The translations under genes were made by a program, and so were the position numbers. DNA of 64,000 bases from Erinaceus europaeus (Eukaryota; Chordata; Mammalia; Eulipotyphla; Erinaceidae). This document shows positions 30,618 through 40,119 of this stretch, in pieces (position 1 is the first letter of the stretch; the number at the start of each line of letters is the position of its first letter). A model generated the notes under the pieces. The model ran no database searches, was not told the origin of the DNA, and saw nothing but the letters and a program-made list of their open reading frames with translations. The stretch covers positions 79,287,089 to 79,351,088 of the forward strand of contig NC_080177.1 of NCBI RefSeq assembly GCF_950295315.1. The letters run 5' to 3'.

Positions 30618-30976
30618 GAAGTTCAGTGTAGGCATAGGGGACCAGATTGGGTGACGAGACGTCAAGCGTTGGACAGGGTGGGCGAAGCACCTCATCACAG
30701 ACCCCTGCAAGCGTCAACCCGGCTTTGACCTGGCACGTTATGATTGGGCCCTCCTCAATCGCTATCGAACAGGCCATGGCCGGTGCGCCGCTATGTTCCA
30801 TCGCTGGGGAGCCAGAGACGACCCGAACTGCCCCTGCGGCTCCAGACAGACCATGACCCACATAGTCAACGACTGCCACCTCTCCAGATTCAAAGGAGGT
30901 CTCGAAACTTGACATCAGGCTCAACCTGACGCTGCTGACTGGCTACGGAAGAAGGGCAAACGCTAGAAGAAGAAGA
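30618..30976 (+). mobile_element. 5'-truncated non-L1 non-LTR retrotransposon
   Basis: A 359-bp insert within the SINE, bounded by attgctgttgga (30606-30617) and attgctcttgga (30977-30988), a 12-bp TSD with one mismatch. It encodes a reverse-transcriptase C-terminus (next entry). The coding end TAG is followed at once by (AAG)n and no poly-A, unlike L1 and unlike the SINEs. Its GC and CpG content is clearly higher than the flanks. Short-microsatellite 3' ends are typical of RTE-type and some other non-L1 LINEs. Confidence 0.85.
30655..30966 (+). pseudogene. Reverse-transcriptase C-terminal fragment (non-L1 LINE)
   Basis: The frame 30655-30912 encodes 85 residues, including PGFDLARYDWALLNRYRTGH and CPCGSRQTMTHIVNDC, then FKGGLE. 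The pattern PGFDL...LNR-R-G-G-C...W....CPCG..QT..HIV..C-L....GGL is, as I recall it, the conserved C-terminal zinc-knuckle-like tail of non-LTR RT proteins common in invertebrate and lower-vertebrate LINEs. It is not the L1 ORF2 tail seen at 20.4 kb. One in-frame TGA at 30910-30912 interrupts; the frame then resumes to TAG at 30964-30966 (ADWLRKKGKR end). The endonuclease and RT catalytic core are absent. Clade assignment is unresolved. Confidence 0.8.
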
Positions 30977-31489
30977 ATTGCTCTTGGATACCACAGAGAG
31001 AAACAGAGAGGAGGGGAAGACAGAAAGAGGGAGAAAGATAAACACCTGCAGACCTGCGGGACTGCTTGTGAAGCTCCCCCCACCTCCCGCAGATGGGGAG
31101 CGGGGGCTCGAACTGGGATCCTTGTATGAGTGCTTGTGCTTAGTCCTGTGTGTCCTTAACAGGGTGCACCACTGCCCACCTCCTGTCAATTATTTCTTAA
31201 TAAAACTAGGAAACAAATCCACTCAAAAACAAATGCATCTCGACTACACTGCTGTGAATGTTCCGGCAAGTTACTTCTCATTCACAGTAACACTGCTAGG
31301 TGCTGATGACTGATTATAGTGTGAAACAGAGCAAGGCTATCTTCCTAATGAGGACACAGTATTAGTTTATGAAGGCCACCTCAGAAGTTAATGCATATTA
31401 ATTTACAAAACATAAATTATTTATTAGATTTTATATAACTCTTAATTATTACTGTTATGGAAAACCAAATGCACAAATATTAGTCATAC

Positions 31490-31745
31490 CGGATGATCTC
31501 ACTCGTAGATGGGACTTCAGAAATAAAGGGTGAAGTTTCATTAGCTGTGGTCTACTGCAATACAGACAGGGGTCTAAAGATGGGGAGGGCTACTGAAAAA
31601 GGGTTGGGGACCCCCCCAGCTATGGAGGGTGCAAGCTGACAGTGGTTGTGGTGTGCAGACACCTATCATGGGGAGCTAAGAAATCACCACACATGTGACT
31701 ACTGCTTAATAAACTGCCGTTTCCTCCAGTAAAGCGACTTAAAAA
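31490..31745 (+). mobile_element. L1-like 3' UTR fragment
   Basis: ccggatgatctcactcgtag parallels the post-ORF2 gggatgatctcactcacaga of the 5.3-kb L1. It ends near an A-rich run after taataaactgccgtttcc. Subfamily differs from the other copies. Confidence 0.55.
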
Positions 31746-31984
31746 AAAACTGTGAGGTCAAAGACTTTTTTTTTAAAAGAATTATCTTTTGATTAAGCAA
31801 AATCATGACATCATAATGAGAGCAAGATCTCTGAATGCAAGGTCCCTCCATGACTAACACTGGAGTCTTGACAGAACCTCTCAGTTTCCCTTTCAGAACG
31901 ATTAGCCTGGACACCACCACCAGTTTCACCAAGTTAAGTAGGAAGAAATAAGAACAAGGATAATAAGTCCTTTCATGATTTTTT

Positions 31985-32130
31985 AATCTTATTTATTATT
32001 ATTGTTGCTGTTGTTAACCACAGCATGAATCAGCTCTGGCTCATGGTGGTGCCAGGGATTGAACCTGGGACTTCGGAGCCTCAGGCATGAGAGTCTCTGC
32101 ATAACCATTATGCTGTCTACTCCCCCCGAC
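31985..32130 (-). mobile_element. SINE-3
   Basis: cagctctggctcatggtggt, gccagggattgaacctggga, cctcaggcatgagagtctct, gcataaccattatgctgtct. Confidence 0.92.
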
Positions 32131-32134
32131 ACAC

Positions 32135-32504
32135 ACACACACATACACACTGGATAATATGTTCTTAAGAAGCACCACCTCTCACTGTTATGTTGTTAGA
32201 AATGGAGAGAGACCGCAATGCAATTACCTTTAAGGAAGTTAAACTGAATGCATATACGCACACAAGTAGTTAAGTCTCAGTCTTCCAGGGAAAGCACAAA
32301 ATGACTTTGACTGCATGCGTACATACTTATACACCTAAAAGCATGCACAGGGTTTTGAGACTATCTGACCAGCAATGGCCTGTGGGCTCTGTGTTGTATG
32401 ATTCTGTTATGTTACCTGGCTATTTGAGGACTTACAATTTGTATAACTTATGAACTTCAAGTGAAGTCAGTCAATAATTGCACATGGTTAAAAATCAAGT
32501 GTAA
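32135..32504. other. Unique sequence
   Basis: No repeat or gene recognised beyond a short (CA)n run at 32131-32150. Confidence 0.4.
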
Positions 32505-33115
32505 GTTTTACAAAGCACTTTATGTTTCATGAAAGGATTTCATAATCTCTTCAATAAATCCTTAAGCACACTGCCTCACCTGACCCTCACAATAAGCTTC
32601 TAAAATTTAAGGCAGTTAAGTATTCTTACTTTAAAAGTGAGAACAGGGGGTCGGGCGGTAGCACAGCGGGTTAAGCGCACGTTGTGCAAAGTGCAAGGAC
32701 CGGCGTAGGGACCCCGGTTCGAGCCCCCGGCTCCCCACCTGCAGGGGGAGTCAGGTCTGCACTTCACAGGCGGTGAAGCAGGTCTGCAGGTGTCTCTCTT
32801 TCTCTACCCCTCTCTGTCTTCCCCTCCTCTCTCCATTTCTCTCTGTCCTATCCAACAACAATGAAGGACATCAGCAACAATGATAACCACAGCAAGGCTA
32901 CCACAAGGGCAACAAAAGGGGAAAAAATGGCCTCCAGGAGCAGTGGATTCATGGTGCAGGCACTGAGCCTCAACAATAACCCCGGAGGCAAAAAAGAAAG
33001 TGAGAACAGACTCAAGGCTTCATTAATCAAGGCACAGTTAATAAAGGCAGAGCCAAAATGTGAGAAGTGGTCTCCTGGCTATAAACTGCGCTACAGCCCC
33101 GCCACACACTGATGT
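32505..33115 (+). mobile_element. MIR element split by a SINE-1
   Basis: Left part: caaagcactttatgtttcat, acctgaccctcacaataagc, ttactttaaaagtgagaaca. Right part from 32998: aaggcacagttaataaagg, gcagagccaaaatgtgagaa, actgcgctacagccccgcca. Joined, they follow the MIR consensus order (acttt...cctcacaa...gagaaactgaggc...aaggtcacacag...gcagagcc). Ancient, pre-dating the SINE. Confidence 0.75.
32647..32997 (+). mobile_element. SINE-1 with module T, TSD in MIR
   Basis: ggggtcgggcggtagcacag head, intact boxes, module T. The flanks are aagtgagaacag on both sides (32635-32646 and 32998-33009). A small internal duplication (caggtctgcacttcacagg) lies at 32750-32780. Confidence 0.96.
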
Positions 33116-33274
33116 CACTGGCTATTATGCCAGAACTAAGTCTCCAGACTGCTCTCATTCACGTGAAAACTCAGTGTGCAGAAAAAAGCAAATGACCTTG
33201 TCTTGTCTTTTGGTTTTAGTCTTGGCTACAACACCAGCGAGATTTCCTGGAAAGTCAAATGGGGAGGTTGGTGG

Positions 33275-33547
33275 GCTGGGCCATGGCACAGCGGGTTAAG
33301 CTCACGTAGTATGAAGTGCAAGGTGCCCCGCGAGGATCCCAGTTACAGCCCCCGGCTCCCCACCTGCAGGGGCGGTCACTTCACAAGCCGTGAAGCAGGT
33401 CTGCAGGTGTCTGTCTTTCTCTCCCTCTCTGTCTTCCTCTTCTCTCTCAATTTCTCTCTGTCCTATCCAAAAAATTGAAAAAAACTGGCCACAGGAGCAG
33501 CAGATTCATAGTGCAGGCACTGAGTAACTCTGGAGGGGAAAAAAAAG
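33275..33547 (+). mobile_element. SINE-1/2 with module T
   Basis: gggctgggccatggcacagc head, gatcccagttacagccccc (B box mutated), acaggagcagcagattcata. Confidence 0.92.
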
Positions 33548-33549
33548 AA

Positions 33550-33850
33550 AGTTAAACTCTAGTGTTTCTCCAAGAATGTAGGTCAGATTCATGAGTGGTG
33601 ACGTGATTATGATCTCTAGAGATTAGGACATTAGCCAGATATGTATTGGAAAACCCCCCCGGGTCATTCAAAGGTATAGCTTGGGGTCTGGCCTTTAAAA
33701 TAGTTCTCCATGGTCAGAAAGATGCCTTCCTCACTTGGACGGTAAGCTTGATTTGTCATGGCACAACCCAAAAGGAAGCATTGGTGCTAAGGTATCTTTT
33801 TCTCTCCATCTGTCTATCTTTGTCTCTGTCTTTCTACCTAAAAAAAGTCA
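33550..33850. other. Unique sequence
   Basis: No gene; CT-rich simple sequence near 33800-33835. Confidence 0.4.
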
Positions 33851-33851
33851 G

Positions 33852-34075
33852 CCTGGGCCGGGTGGTGGCACACCTGGCTGAGTGCGCATATTACAGTGCA
33901 CAAGGACCCAGGTTCGAGTCCCCAGTCCCCACCTGTAGAGGGAAAGCTTCATGAGTGATGAAGCAGTGCGGCAGGTGTCCCTCTGTCTCTCTTCCTCTCT
34001 ATCCTCTCTCCCTTTCCCTCTTGATTTCAGGCTATCTCTATCCAATAAATAAATAAAGATAATAAAAAAATTTAA
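33852..34075 (+). mobile_element. SINE-2
   Basis: gggccgggtggtggcacacc head, ccaggttcgagtccccagtc B box, ctctatccaataaataaata end. Confidence 0.95.
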
Positions 34076-34084
34076 ACCAAAAGA

Positions 34085-34503
34085 CTTTAAAAAAAAAAAG
34101 TCAGCCCCGAGCAGTGAATCCCCAGTTTTAACTAAAAAGTAAAAGAAAAGCTCACCTGCCTGTTTTGCAGTGTGTGTGACTCAGTCAGGGAGGGAGGGAA
34201 GGAGGGACAGACAGCGTGTGTGTGTGTGTGTGTCTCTGTCTCTGTCTCTTCCTATATGAAAAGGCAGTCCAGTGTGGTGAAGCCCCAGTGAGAGGGGGAG
34301 GATTATGCAGTCTGGTTGAGACTCTGTCTTTAAGATTAAATATACGTCACTAATAAATGTTAAAATATTACAAGTCACTTCTGCTATGTACATCACAGAA
34401 ATAAAATAAGAAATGGTGCTATAACATCTGAAAAGGGCTCCTGCAAGCAACAAAGTGCCTTACAAATAGAAAATAGTGCTAATCGATCTCATCAAACTTA
34501 CAG
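34085..34503. other. Unique sequence with a purine stretch
   Basis: agggagggagggaaggaggg and a short (TG)n run at 34216-34233. A module-T-like cccgagcagtgaatccccag sits at 34105. No gene. Confidence 0.4.
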
Positions 34504-34504
34504 C

Positions 34505-34610
34505 CAATGTTCTACATACCAGGCTTGTGCTCGGGATGAAATGTCCCAAATTCAATCCTGAGAACTTCCATAGCCCAGATCTGAGCGGTGCTCTGGTTTA
34601 AGTAAAAAAT
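34505..34610 (+). mobile_element. SINE-3-like fragment
   Basis: aaattcaatcctgagaactt and cagatctgagcggtgctctg match the 3' half of SINE-3. Confidence 0.5.
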
Positions 34611-34839
34611 TCACCTAGAGACCAAGAGATTAATTCACCAAGGAGGGTGTGTACTTTGCCAGCACATGGCTGAGCCCTGATACCACCGGAGTCTGTCTTA
34701 ACACCAGGAGAAGCTCTGGTGATGGTGCTATGTCTCTCCCACCCCCTGAAAGAAAAACTGGCCCCCAAGCAATGAGACCACATGTAGGAGGCAGTAGTAC
34801 CCACTCCCCCCAAAATTCACCTGGACTTCTGTTGCTGTG

Positions 34840-35145
34840 AAGGGGGAGGCGGAGATGACTTTCCTAGGCAGACAACCTCACCAATGTGTCCTGGAACCTC
34901 CCCTCCTCTCCCCAGAGCCCTGCCCGACTAGGGAAAGACAGAAACAGGCTGGGGGTTTCAATCCACCTGCCAACAGCCATGTCCAGTGGAGAAGCAATTA
35001 CAGAAGCCAGATCTCCCACCTTCTGCACCCCAGAATTTTAGTCCATACTCCCACGGAACGCTGGTGGTGGGAAGTGAGCGGATTTGTATCCCTCTTATAA
35101 TATTGTTAATTATTAAATCGCTAATAAATTTTTTTTTAAAAAATA
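34840..35145 (+). mobile_element. 3'-terminal repeat, probable L1 3' UTR family
   Basis: aggcagacaacctcaccaat, gcccgactagggaaagacag, gccatgtccagtggagaagc, acgctggtggtgggaagtga, ending in a T/A-rich tail. The ggggagggg section is deleted. Confidence 0.75.
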
Positions 35146-35207
35146 GAACAAGAGGGACACCAGACTAGCAGCTTTATTCTTACTTTTAAGACTGAATAAA
35201 ATTAAAT

Positions 35208-35364
35208 CCTTGGGTGGGAGCAGATAGCATAATGGTTATGCAAACAGACTCATGCCTGAGACTCCAAAGTCCCAGGTTCAATGCCCTGTACCACCATCAA
35301 CCAGAGCTGAGCAGTGTTCTAGTAAAAATAAAATAAAATAAAATAAAATAAAATAAAATAAAAA
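35208..35364 (+). mobile_element. SINE-3 with (AAAAT)n tail
   Basis: gagcagatagcataatggtt head, ccaggttcaatgccctgtac, agagctgagcagtgttctag, tail of ~9 aaaat units. Confidence 0.95.
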
Positions 35365-35366
35365 CA

Positions 35367-35530
35367 GTGGTCTGGGAGGTGGCGCAGCGGTAAAGTTTTG
35401 GACTCTTAATCATGAGGTCTCGAGTTCGATCCCTGGCAGCACATGTGCCAGAGTGATGTCTGCTTTCTTCTCTCTCCTCCTATCTTTCTCATAAATAAAT
35501 AAAATCTTTTAAATAAATAAATAAAATAAA
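35367..35530 (+). mobile_element. SINE-4
   Basis: ggtctgggaggtggcgcagc head, gaggtctcgagttcgatccc B box, ataaataaataaaatctttt end. It adjoins the SINE-3 tail. Confidence 0.95.
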
Positions 35531-35573
35531 GTAAAAACAATACAGATTTATATTCATAAGAAATTAAATCCTG

Positions 35574-35862
35574 GGAGTCGGGCAGTAGCACAGCGGGTTA
35601 AGCACACGTGGCACGAAGCGCAAGGACCGGCGTGAGGATCCCGGTTCAAGCCCCCGGCTCCCCACCTGCAGGGGAGTCGCTTCACAGGCGGTGAAGCCAG
35701 GTCTGCAAGTGTTTCTCTTTCTCTCCCCCTCTCTGTCTTCCCTTCCTCTCTGCCTTTCTCTCTGTCCTATCTAACAACAATGACATCAGTAACCACAATA
35801 ATAACTACAACAAGGGCAACAAAAGGAATAAATAAATATTTTAAAATTTTTTAAAAATTAAA
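35574..35862 (+). mobile_element. SINE-1
   Basis: gggagtcgggcagtagcaca head, complete, aataaatattttaaaatttt end. The flank motif aaattaaatcct precedes it and aaaattaaaacct follows, a plausible imperfect TSD. Confidence 0.95.
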
Positions 35863-35864
35863 AC

Positions 35865-36258
35865 CTTATCTGAAAGTACAATGTCCTTTGAGCTACTCGG
35901 ACAACACTCTGGGAAGTTAGGCTGGCGAAGCACTCTGAGAGAAGGTGAAGTTTAAGCGAGTCACTGAAAAAGAGGACGATTAATTTGAAATACACGCACA
36001 ACGAAGGTAAAAGCATCAATCTGATCAAAGATGTAATTTCTGTATATTCATGAGAGCCAAATGGTTTCAGCAGGAAGCCTGTTTGCTGGAACTCAGATCC
36101 AAACTGGGAGCCGTGGGTGGTTCTTCCTGTCTTACCATTAAGAGTCAGCCAATTGGCTGGTGAAGTTTTTACACAACTTAAGCTCCAACTCTAGCCTCCC
36201 ATCTGCTCTGATACTGTCATACCTGAGTCCAAGGAAAGAAAAAATAAAGGGTTTTCCC
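35865..36258. other. Unique sequence
   Basis: No repeat or gene recognised. Confidence 0.4.
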
Positions 36259-36274
36259 ATCTCTGCCAGTCTTT

Positions 36275-36561
36275 TTTTTTTTTTTTTTAATATTTATTTT
36301 ATTTATTTATTCCCTTTTGTTGCCCTTGTTTTATTGTTGTAGTTATTATTGTTGTCGTTGTTGGATAGGACAGAGAGAAATGGAGAGAGGAGGGGAAGAC
36401 AGAGAGGGGGAAGAGAAAGACAGACACCTGCAGACCTGCTTCACCGCTTGTGAAGGGACTCCCCTGCAGGTGGGGAGCCGGGGTTCGAACCGGGATCCTT
36501 ATGCCGGTCCTTGTGCTTTGCGTCACCTGCGCTTAACCCGCTGCGCTACCGCCCGACTCCC
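36275..36561 (-). mobile_element. SINE-1 with perfect TSD
   Basis: Complete reverse copy ending cgctgcgctaccgcccgact. Perfect 15-bp TSD tctctgccagtcttt at 36260-36274 and 36562-36576. Confidence 0.97.
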
Positions 36562-36576
36562 TCTCTGCCAGTCTTT

Positions 36577-37268
36577 AACAGGACACCGTTAGCCGATTCT
36601 GTCTAGACCACAGTTAAGCAGAGCGCCAAGTTCTCCAAACCTTGACTTTTCGAAGTTGTGAACAAGGGATGGGAGTGGTGTCACAAAACAATTCAGGGGC
36701 TTTAAACACATACCCCCAACTAGATTTCTGAACGATGACAAATGACCTCCTTTCGGGGCCTAAGCCGTAACAGCCATGCCGCTGTGGAACAGAGACTTCC
36801 AGGACAGTTGTCTTAACCACAGCGGCACTTCTCCCCCCAGCCACAAGGCACCTATAGTTTGCCAAGTTGTACCTGCCAAGGGATACCATATTTCAACTTC
36901 TAAACACTGGATTCTGCCAAACAAAGGTGTGAGTCCAGTGACGCTGTAGGGTATCTCTGCAAAGCCACCCAGCGCAAGTAAACCAGACAAGAACACACAA
37001 CGGCCTGCCATCAAGGAGGAAAAGATGACGGGTACATGGATTTTGTGCACTGTATGTGGCGGTCTTCAAGCTCTGACTGGTTGAATACTTCTATGACAGC
37101 AACAACCCAAGAGGATCTTTTATTATTGAGTATTTTCTCAAATCCCAGAGGATAAAAAGAGACCATACGCCTATGTACACAAGAGAGGGGAGAGAAAGAG
37201 AAAGAAACTATGCATGAATTTTTCTAAAGTTTTAAGATAAAACAAAACTTTAAAGGCATGCCTGTACA
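36577..37268. other. Unique sequence holding a candidate minus-strand exon
   Basis: Non-repetitive. The minus strand has an open 132-nt segment at 36873-37004 between AG and GT. It is discussed as a finding because I could not identify the product. Confidence 0.4.
36873..37004 (-). CDS. Candidate internal exon, product unknown
   Basis: On the minus strand a polypyrimidine-type acceptor (tcatcttttcctccttgatg, then gcag) precedes 132 nt, a multiple of three. They end CCCTTGGCAG before GTACAA. Only one frame is open. It reads ...LSGLLALGGFAEIPYSVTGL... then LFGRIQCLEVEIW, followed by YPLA. The L-x-LGG and F-GRI-x-x-L-x-V spacing faintly recalls lectin/laminin-G folds, but this is not a family call. 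The donor is weak (GTACAA). It could equally be a chance open segment. No neighbouring exon was recognised. Confidence 0.22.
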
Positions 37269-37269
37269 G

Positions 37270-37760
37270 ACTTACTAGCTTTTTTCAAAATGGAGACCCC
37301 AATCTTCATCTGCAATTTTCATGCCTTTAGGTTCATGATTAGTCAACAATTTGTTCTGCATTATATCTTAACTCTTTTTCACTCACCAGGTTCCAGATGC
37401 TACCATGATGCCAACCCGATTTCCTTGGGCAGAGGACCCCACCAATGTGTCCTGGAGCCCTGCCTCCCCAGAGCCCTGCCCCACTAGGGAAAGAGAGACA
37501 CAGGCTGGGAGTATGGATCCACCTGTCAACACCCATGTTCAGCGGAGAAGCAATTACAGAAGCCAGACCTTCCACCTTCTGCATCCCACAATGACCCTGG
37601 GTCCTTGCTCCCAGAGGGATAAAGAACAGGAAAGCTATCAGGGGAGGGGATGGGATACAGAGTTCTGGTGGTGGGCAATGTGTGAAAATGCACCCCTCTT
37701 ATGCTATGTTCTTGTCAATATTTCCATTTTATAAATAAAAACAATAATAATAATAAATTC
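37270..37760 (+). mobile_element. 3'-terminal repeat, longest copy, probable L1 3' UTR family
   Basis: Starts actagcttttttcaaaatgg, gattagtcaacaatttgttc, ccaggttccagatgctacca, tggtggtgggcaatgtgtga, ending ttttataaataaaaacaata. It parallels the 62.4-kb copy along its whole length. Confidence 0.82.
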
Positions 37761-37784
37761 AAGGGGGAAAAAAAAAGGAATTCC

Positions 37785-37920
37785 TGTGGCCTGGGAGGTT
37801 GTTCAGTTGATTAAGCACTGGAGTCTCAAGTATAAAGTTTGATGCCTTGCATGGAATGTGTCATGGTAATGCTCTGCTCGCTCTCTCTCTCCCTTTTACT
37901 CTCTTAAAAATAATATATAA
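37785..37920 (+). mobile_element. SINE-4, diverged
   Basis: tggcctgggaggttgttcag head, actggagtctcaagtataaa, ctctcttaaaaataatatat end. Confidence 0.8.
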
Positions 37921-37923
37921 ATC

Positions 37924-38225
37924 TAGGATTCGGGCGGTAGCGCAGTGGGTTAAACACACGTGGCGCAAAGCGCAAGGACCAGCCTAAGGATCCCGGTTCC
38001 AGCCCCCAGCTCCCCACCTGCAGGGGAGTCGCTTCACAGGTGGTGAAGCAGGTCTGCAGGTGTCTGTCTTCCTTTCCCCTCTGTCTTCCCCTCCTCTCTC
38101 TGTTTCTCTCTGTCCTTTCCAACAATGATGACATCAATAACAATAACTACAACAACAATAAAAGAAAAAAGGGCAACAAAAGGGAAAATAAATAAATATA
38201 AAAGTTTTCAAAAATAGTAATAAAT
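37924..38225 (+). mobile_element. SINE-1
   Basis: aggattcgggcggtagcgca head, ccggttccagcccccagctc, aaataaataaatataaaagt end. Confidence 0.95.
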
Positions 38226-38687
38226 AAATAAATCTTTGTTTACTCCCTAACTACCCCAGCTTTTCCCCAGAGAGCGGCTTATATATTCCTGCTCAGAACA
38301 CTTCAGTGAAAATCTCTTGACAAAGACTTAGTAGCGACTTTGCACACCGAGGGCTTCCAGTATGAACTGTGTGAAGCCCACCTATGTGATGTACATTTAA
38401 AATAAATAAATAAATAAATAAAGCAAGCAAGCAAGCAATTCAGGGAAAACAGAAAGAAGTGTCCCTACCCCCCTTGTGCTACAGCATGGACTGATCTGTG
38501 ATCTGATCCCACCAGGCACAGTCCAATGGACTCCTCCAGCACAGAGCGACACAGAGAGGGACCAGGGTAGCTGACTGCAGCACTTGAGAGAGTTCACTCC
38601 ATGGTGCAGCACTGACAACTCAGAAAGCTCAGTCCACAGTCTGTTTCTTCCCAGCCCTGATGATTTGCTAAGTTCCATACTGCCCTA
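38226..38687. other. Unique sequence
   Basis: (AAAT)n and (GCAA)n at 38400-38437 are the only simple repeats. No gene seen. Confidence 0.4.
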
Positions 38688-38702
38688 AGAAATCCCTTTT
38701 GG

Positions 38703-39062
38703 GGGGTCGGGCGGTGGCGCAGTGGGTTAAGCGCACGTGGCGCAAAGCACAGGGACCGGCGTAAGGATCCCGGTCCGAGCCCCCGGCTCCCCACCTGCAG
38801 GGGAGTCGCTTCACAGGCGGTGAAGCAGGTCTGCAGGTGTCTGTCTTTCTCTCCCCCTCTCTGTCTTCCCTTCCTCTCTCCATTTCACTCTGTCCTATCC
38901 AACAACAAACAACATCAACAATGGCAAATAATAATAATGATAAGGAGGCTACAACAACAAGGGCAACAAAAAGGGGAAAAAAATGGCCTCCAGGAGCGGT
39001 GGATTCATGGTACAGGAACCAAGCCCAGCAATACCCTGGAGATAAAAAAAAAAAAAAAAAAA
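38703..39062 (+). mobile_element. SINE-1 with module T and poly-A
   Basis: ggggtcgggcggtggcgcag head, module T with gcaataccctggagataaaa, preceded by aagaaatcccttttg. Confidence 0.96.
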
Positions 39063-39087
39063 CTTTTTTGGGGGGAGGGGGGCTAGG

Positions 39088-39360
39088 GAGTACCAGGTGG
39101 TGGTGCACCTGTTTAGGCACCAAATGCAAAGACTAGCACAAGGATCCATCCAGGCTCAAGCTCCTGGCTCCCCGCATGCAGGGGGGAAGCTTCACGAGCA
39201 GTGAATCAGGGCTATGCGTGTCTGTCTTTCTCTCTCCTTCTTTTATCTCCCCTCCCCAATTTCTCTCAGTTCTATCCAAGCAAATGTAAAAAAAATAGCT
39301 GCCAGGAGCAGTGGATACCTGGTGTCAGCACCAAGCCCCAGTGATAACTCTGGTGCCCAA
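39088..39360 (+). mobile_element. SINE-2 with module T
   Basis: gagtaccaggtggtggtgca head, gatccatccaggctcaagct, caggagcagtggatacctgg, ending before aagaaatccct. Confidence 0.93.
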
Positions 39361-39373
39361 AAAAGAAATCCCT

Positions 39374-39706
39374 GGGGGTCGGGCAGTAACACAGCAGGTT
39401 AAGCGCACGTGGTGCAAAGCTCAAGGACCGGTGTAAGGATCCCGTTGCAGCCCCTGGCTCCCCACCTTCAGGGGAGCCGCTTCACAGGCGGTGGAGCAGG
39501 TCTGCAAGTGTCTTTCTCTCCCCCTCTCTGTCTTCTCCTCCTCGTCCCATCCAACAACGAACGACATCAACAATGACAATAATAACCACAACAAGGGCAA
39601 CAAAAGGGGGAAAAAAAATGGCCTCCAGGAGTAGTGGATTCATGGTGCAGGCACCGAGCCACAGCAAACCCTGAAGGCAAAAAAAAGAAGAGAAAAGAAA
39701 AGAAAG
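39374..39706 (+). mobile_element. SINE-1 with module T and TSD
   Basis: gggggtcgggcagtaacaca head, module T, then (AAAAG)n. aaagaaatccct occurs immediately before (39362-39373) and after (39708-39719). Confidence 0.96.
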
Positions 39707-39883
39707 GAAAGAAATCCCTTCTGACTCATACTAACTAGAATAGATCTTGGTGCCTCGAATGAGAACCCCTGCAATTCATGTAGTACATATTCATCTCACT
39801 ATTCCCATGTGCAAAAACTGAGATGGACAGAGACATAAGTAAGTAATGAGACAGTCCATTACAAAGCGAGAGTTCTCTGGCCT

Positions 39884-40080
39884 GAGAGACAGCTTCGCCT
39901 GCTAAAAGCACAGACTTATATGGCAGAGGCTCCAGAGTTTGCAGGTTCAGTTCCCAGCACCACCTTTTATCAAAGCTGAGCAGTGCTCCGACTCATTCTC
40001 ATACTGTCTTTCTCTCGGTCCCCTCTCTCCTCTATAGTTCAGTTCTATTTCATCCTCTCATAATAAATAAATCATTCAAG
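39884..40080 (+). mobile_element. SINE-3/5-like element with CT-rich 3' part
   Basis: cctgagagacagcttcgcct head, gcaggttcagttcccagcac B box, aagctgagcagtgctccgac, then tcccctctctcctctatagt and an ataataaataaatc end. Confidence 0.7.
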
Positions 40081-40119
40081 AGAGAGATCGTCTCAAGCCA
40101 GGGTTAAAATCTACCATCA

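Larger units (their letters stand above)
30498..31188 (-). mobile_element. SINE-1 with module T, split by a reverse-transcriptase fragment
   Basis: Left part 30498-30617 (tttggtttggttttgcctcc, module T, ttgttgttattgctgttgga). Right part 30977-31188 (attgctcttggataccacag ... accactgcccacctcc). The two parts join to one reverse SINE-1. The interruption is described separately. Confidence 0.92.
30150..31290 (-). mobile_element. Old L1 3' region split by a SINE
   Basis: Plus-strand text tattccacgtgagtgaaacc, gttccgtccattttgtcccc and tagtctatggagtatatatc at 30150-30497 is the antisense of an old mammalian L1 ORF2/3' UTR. The same L1 seems to resume at 31190 (cactgctgtgaatgttccgg) after the SINE. 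Confidence 0.6.
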
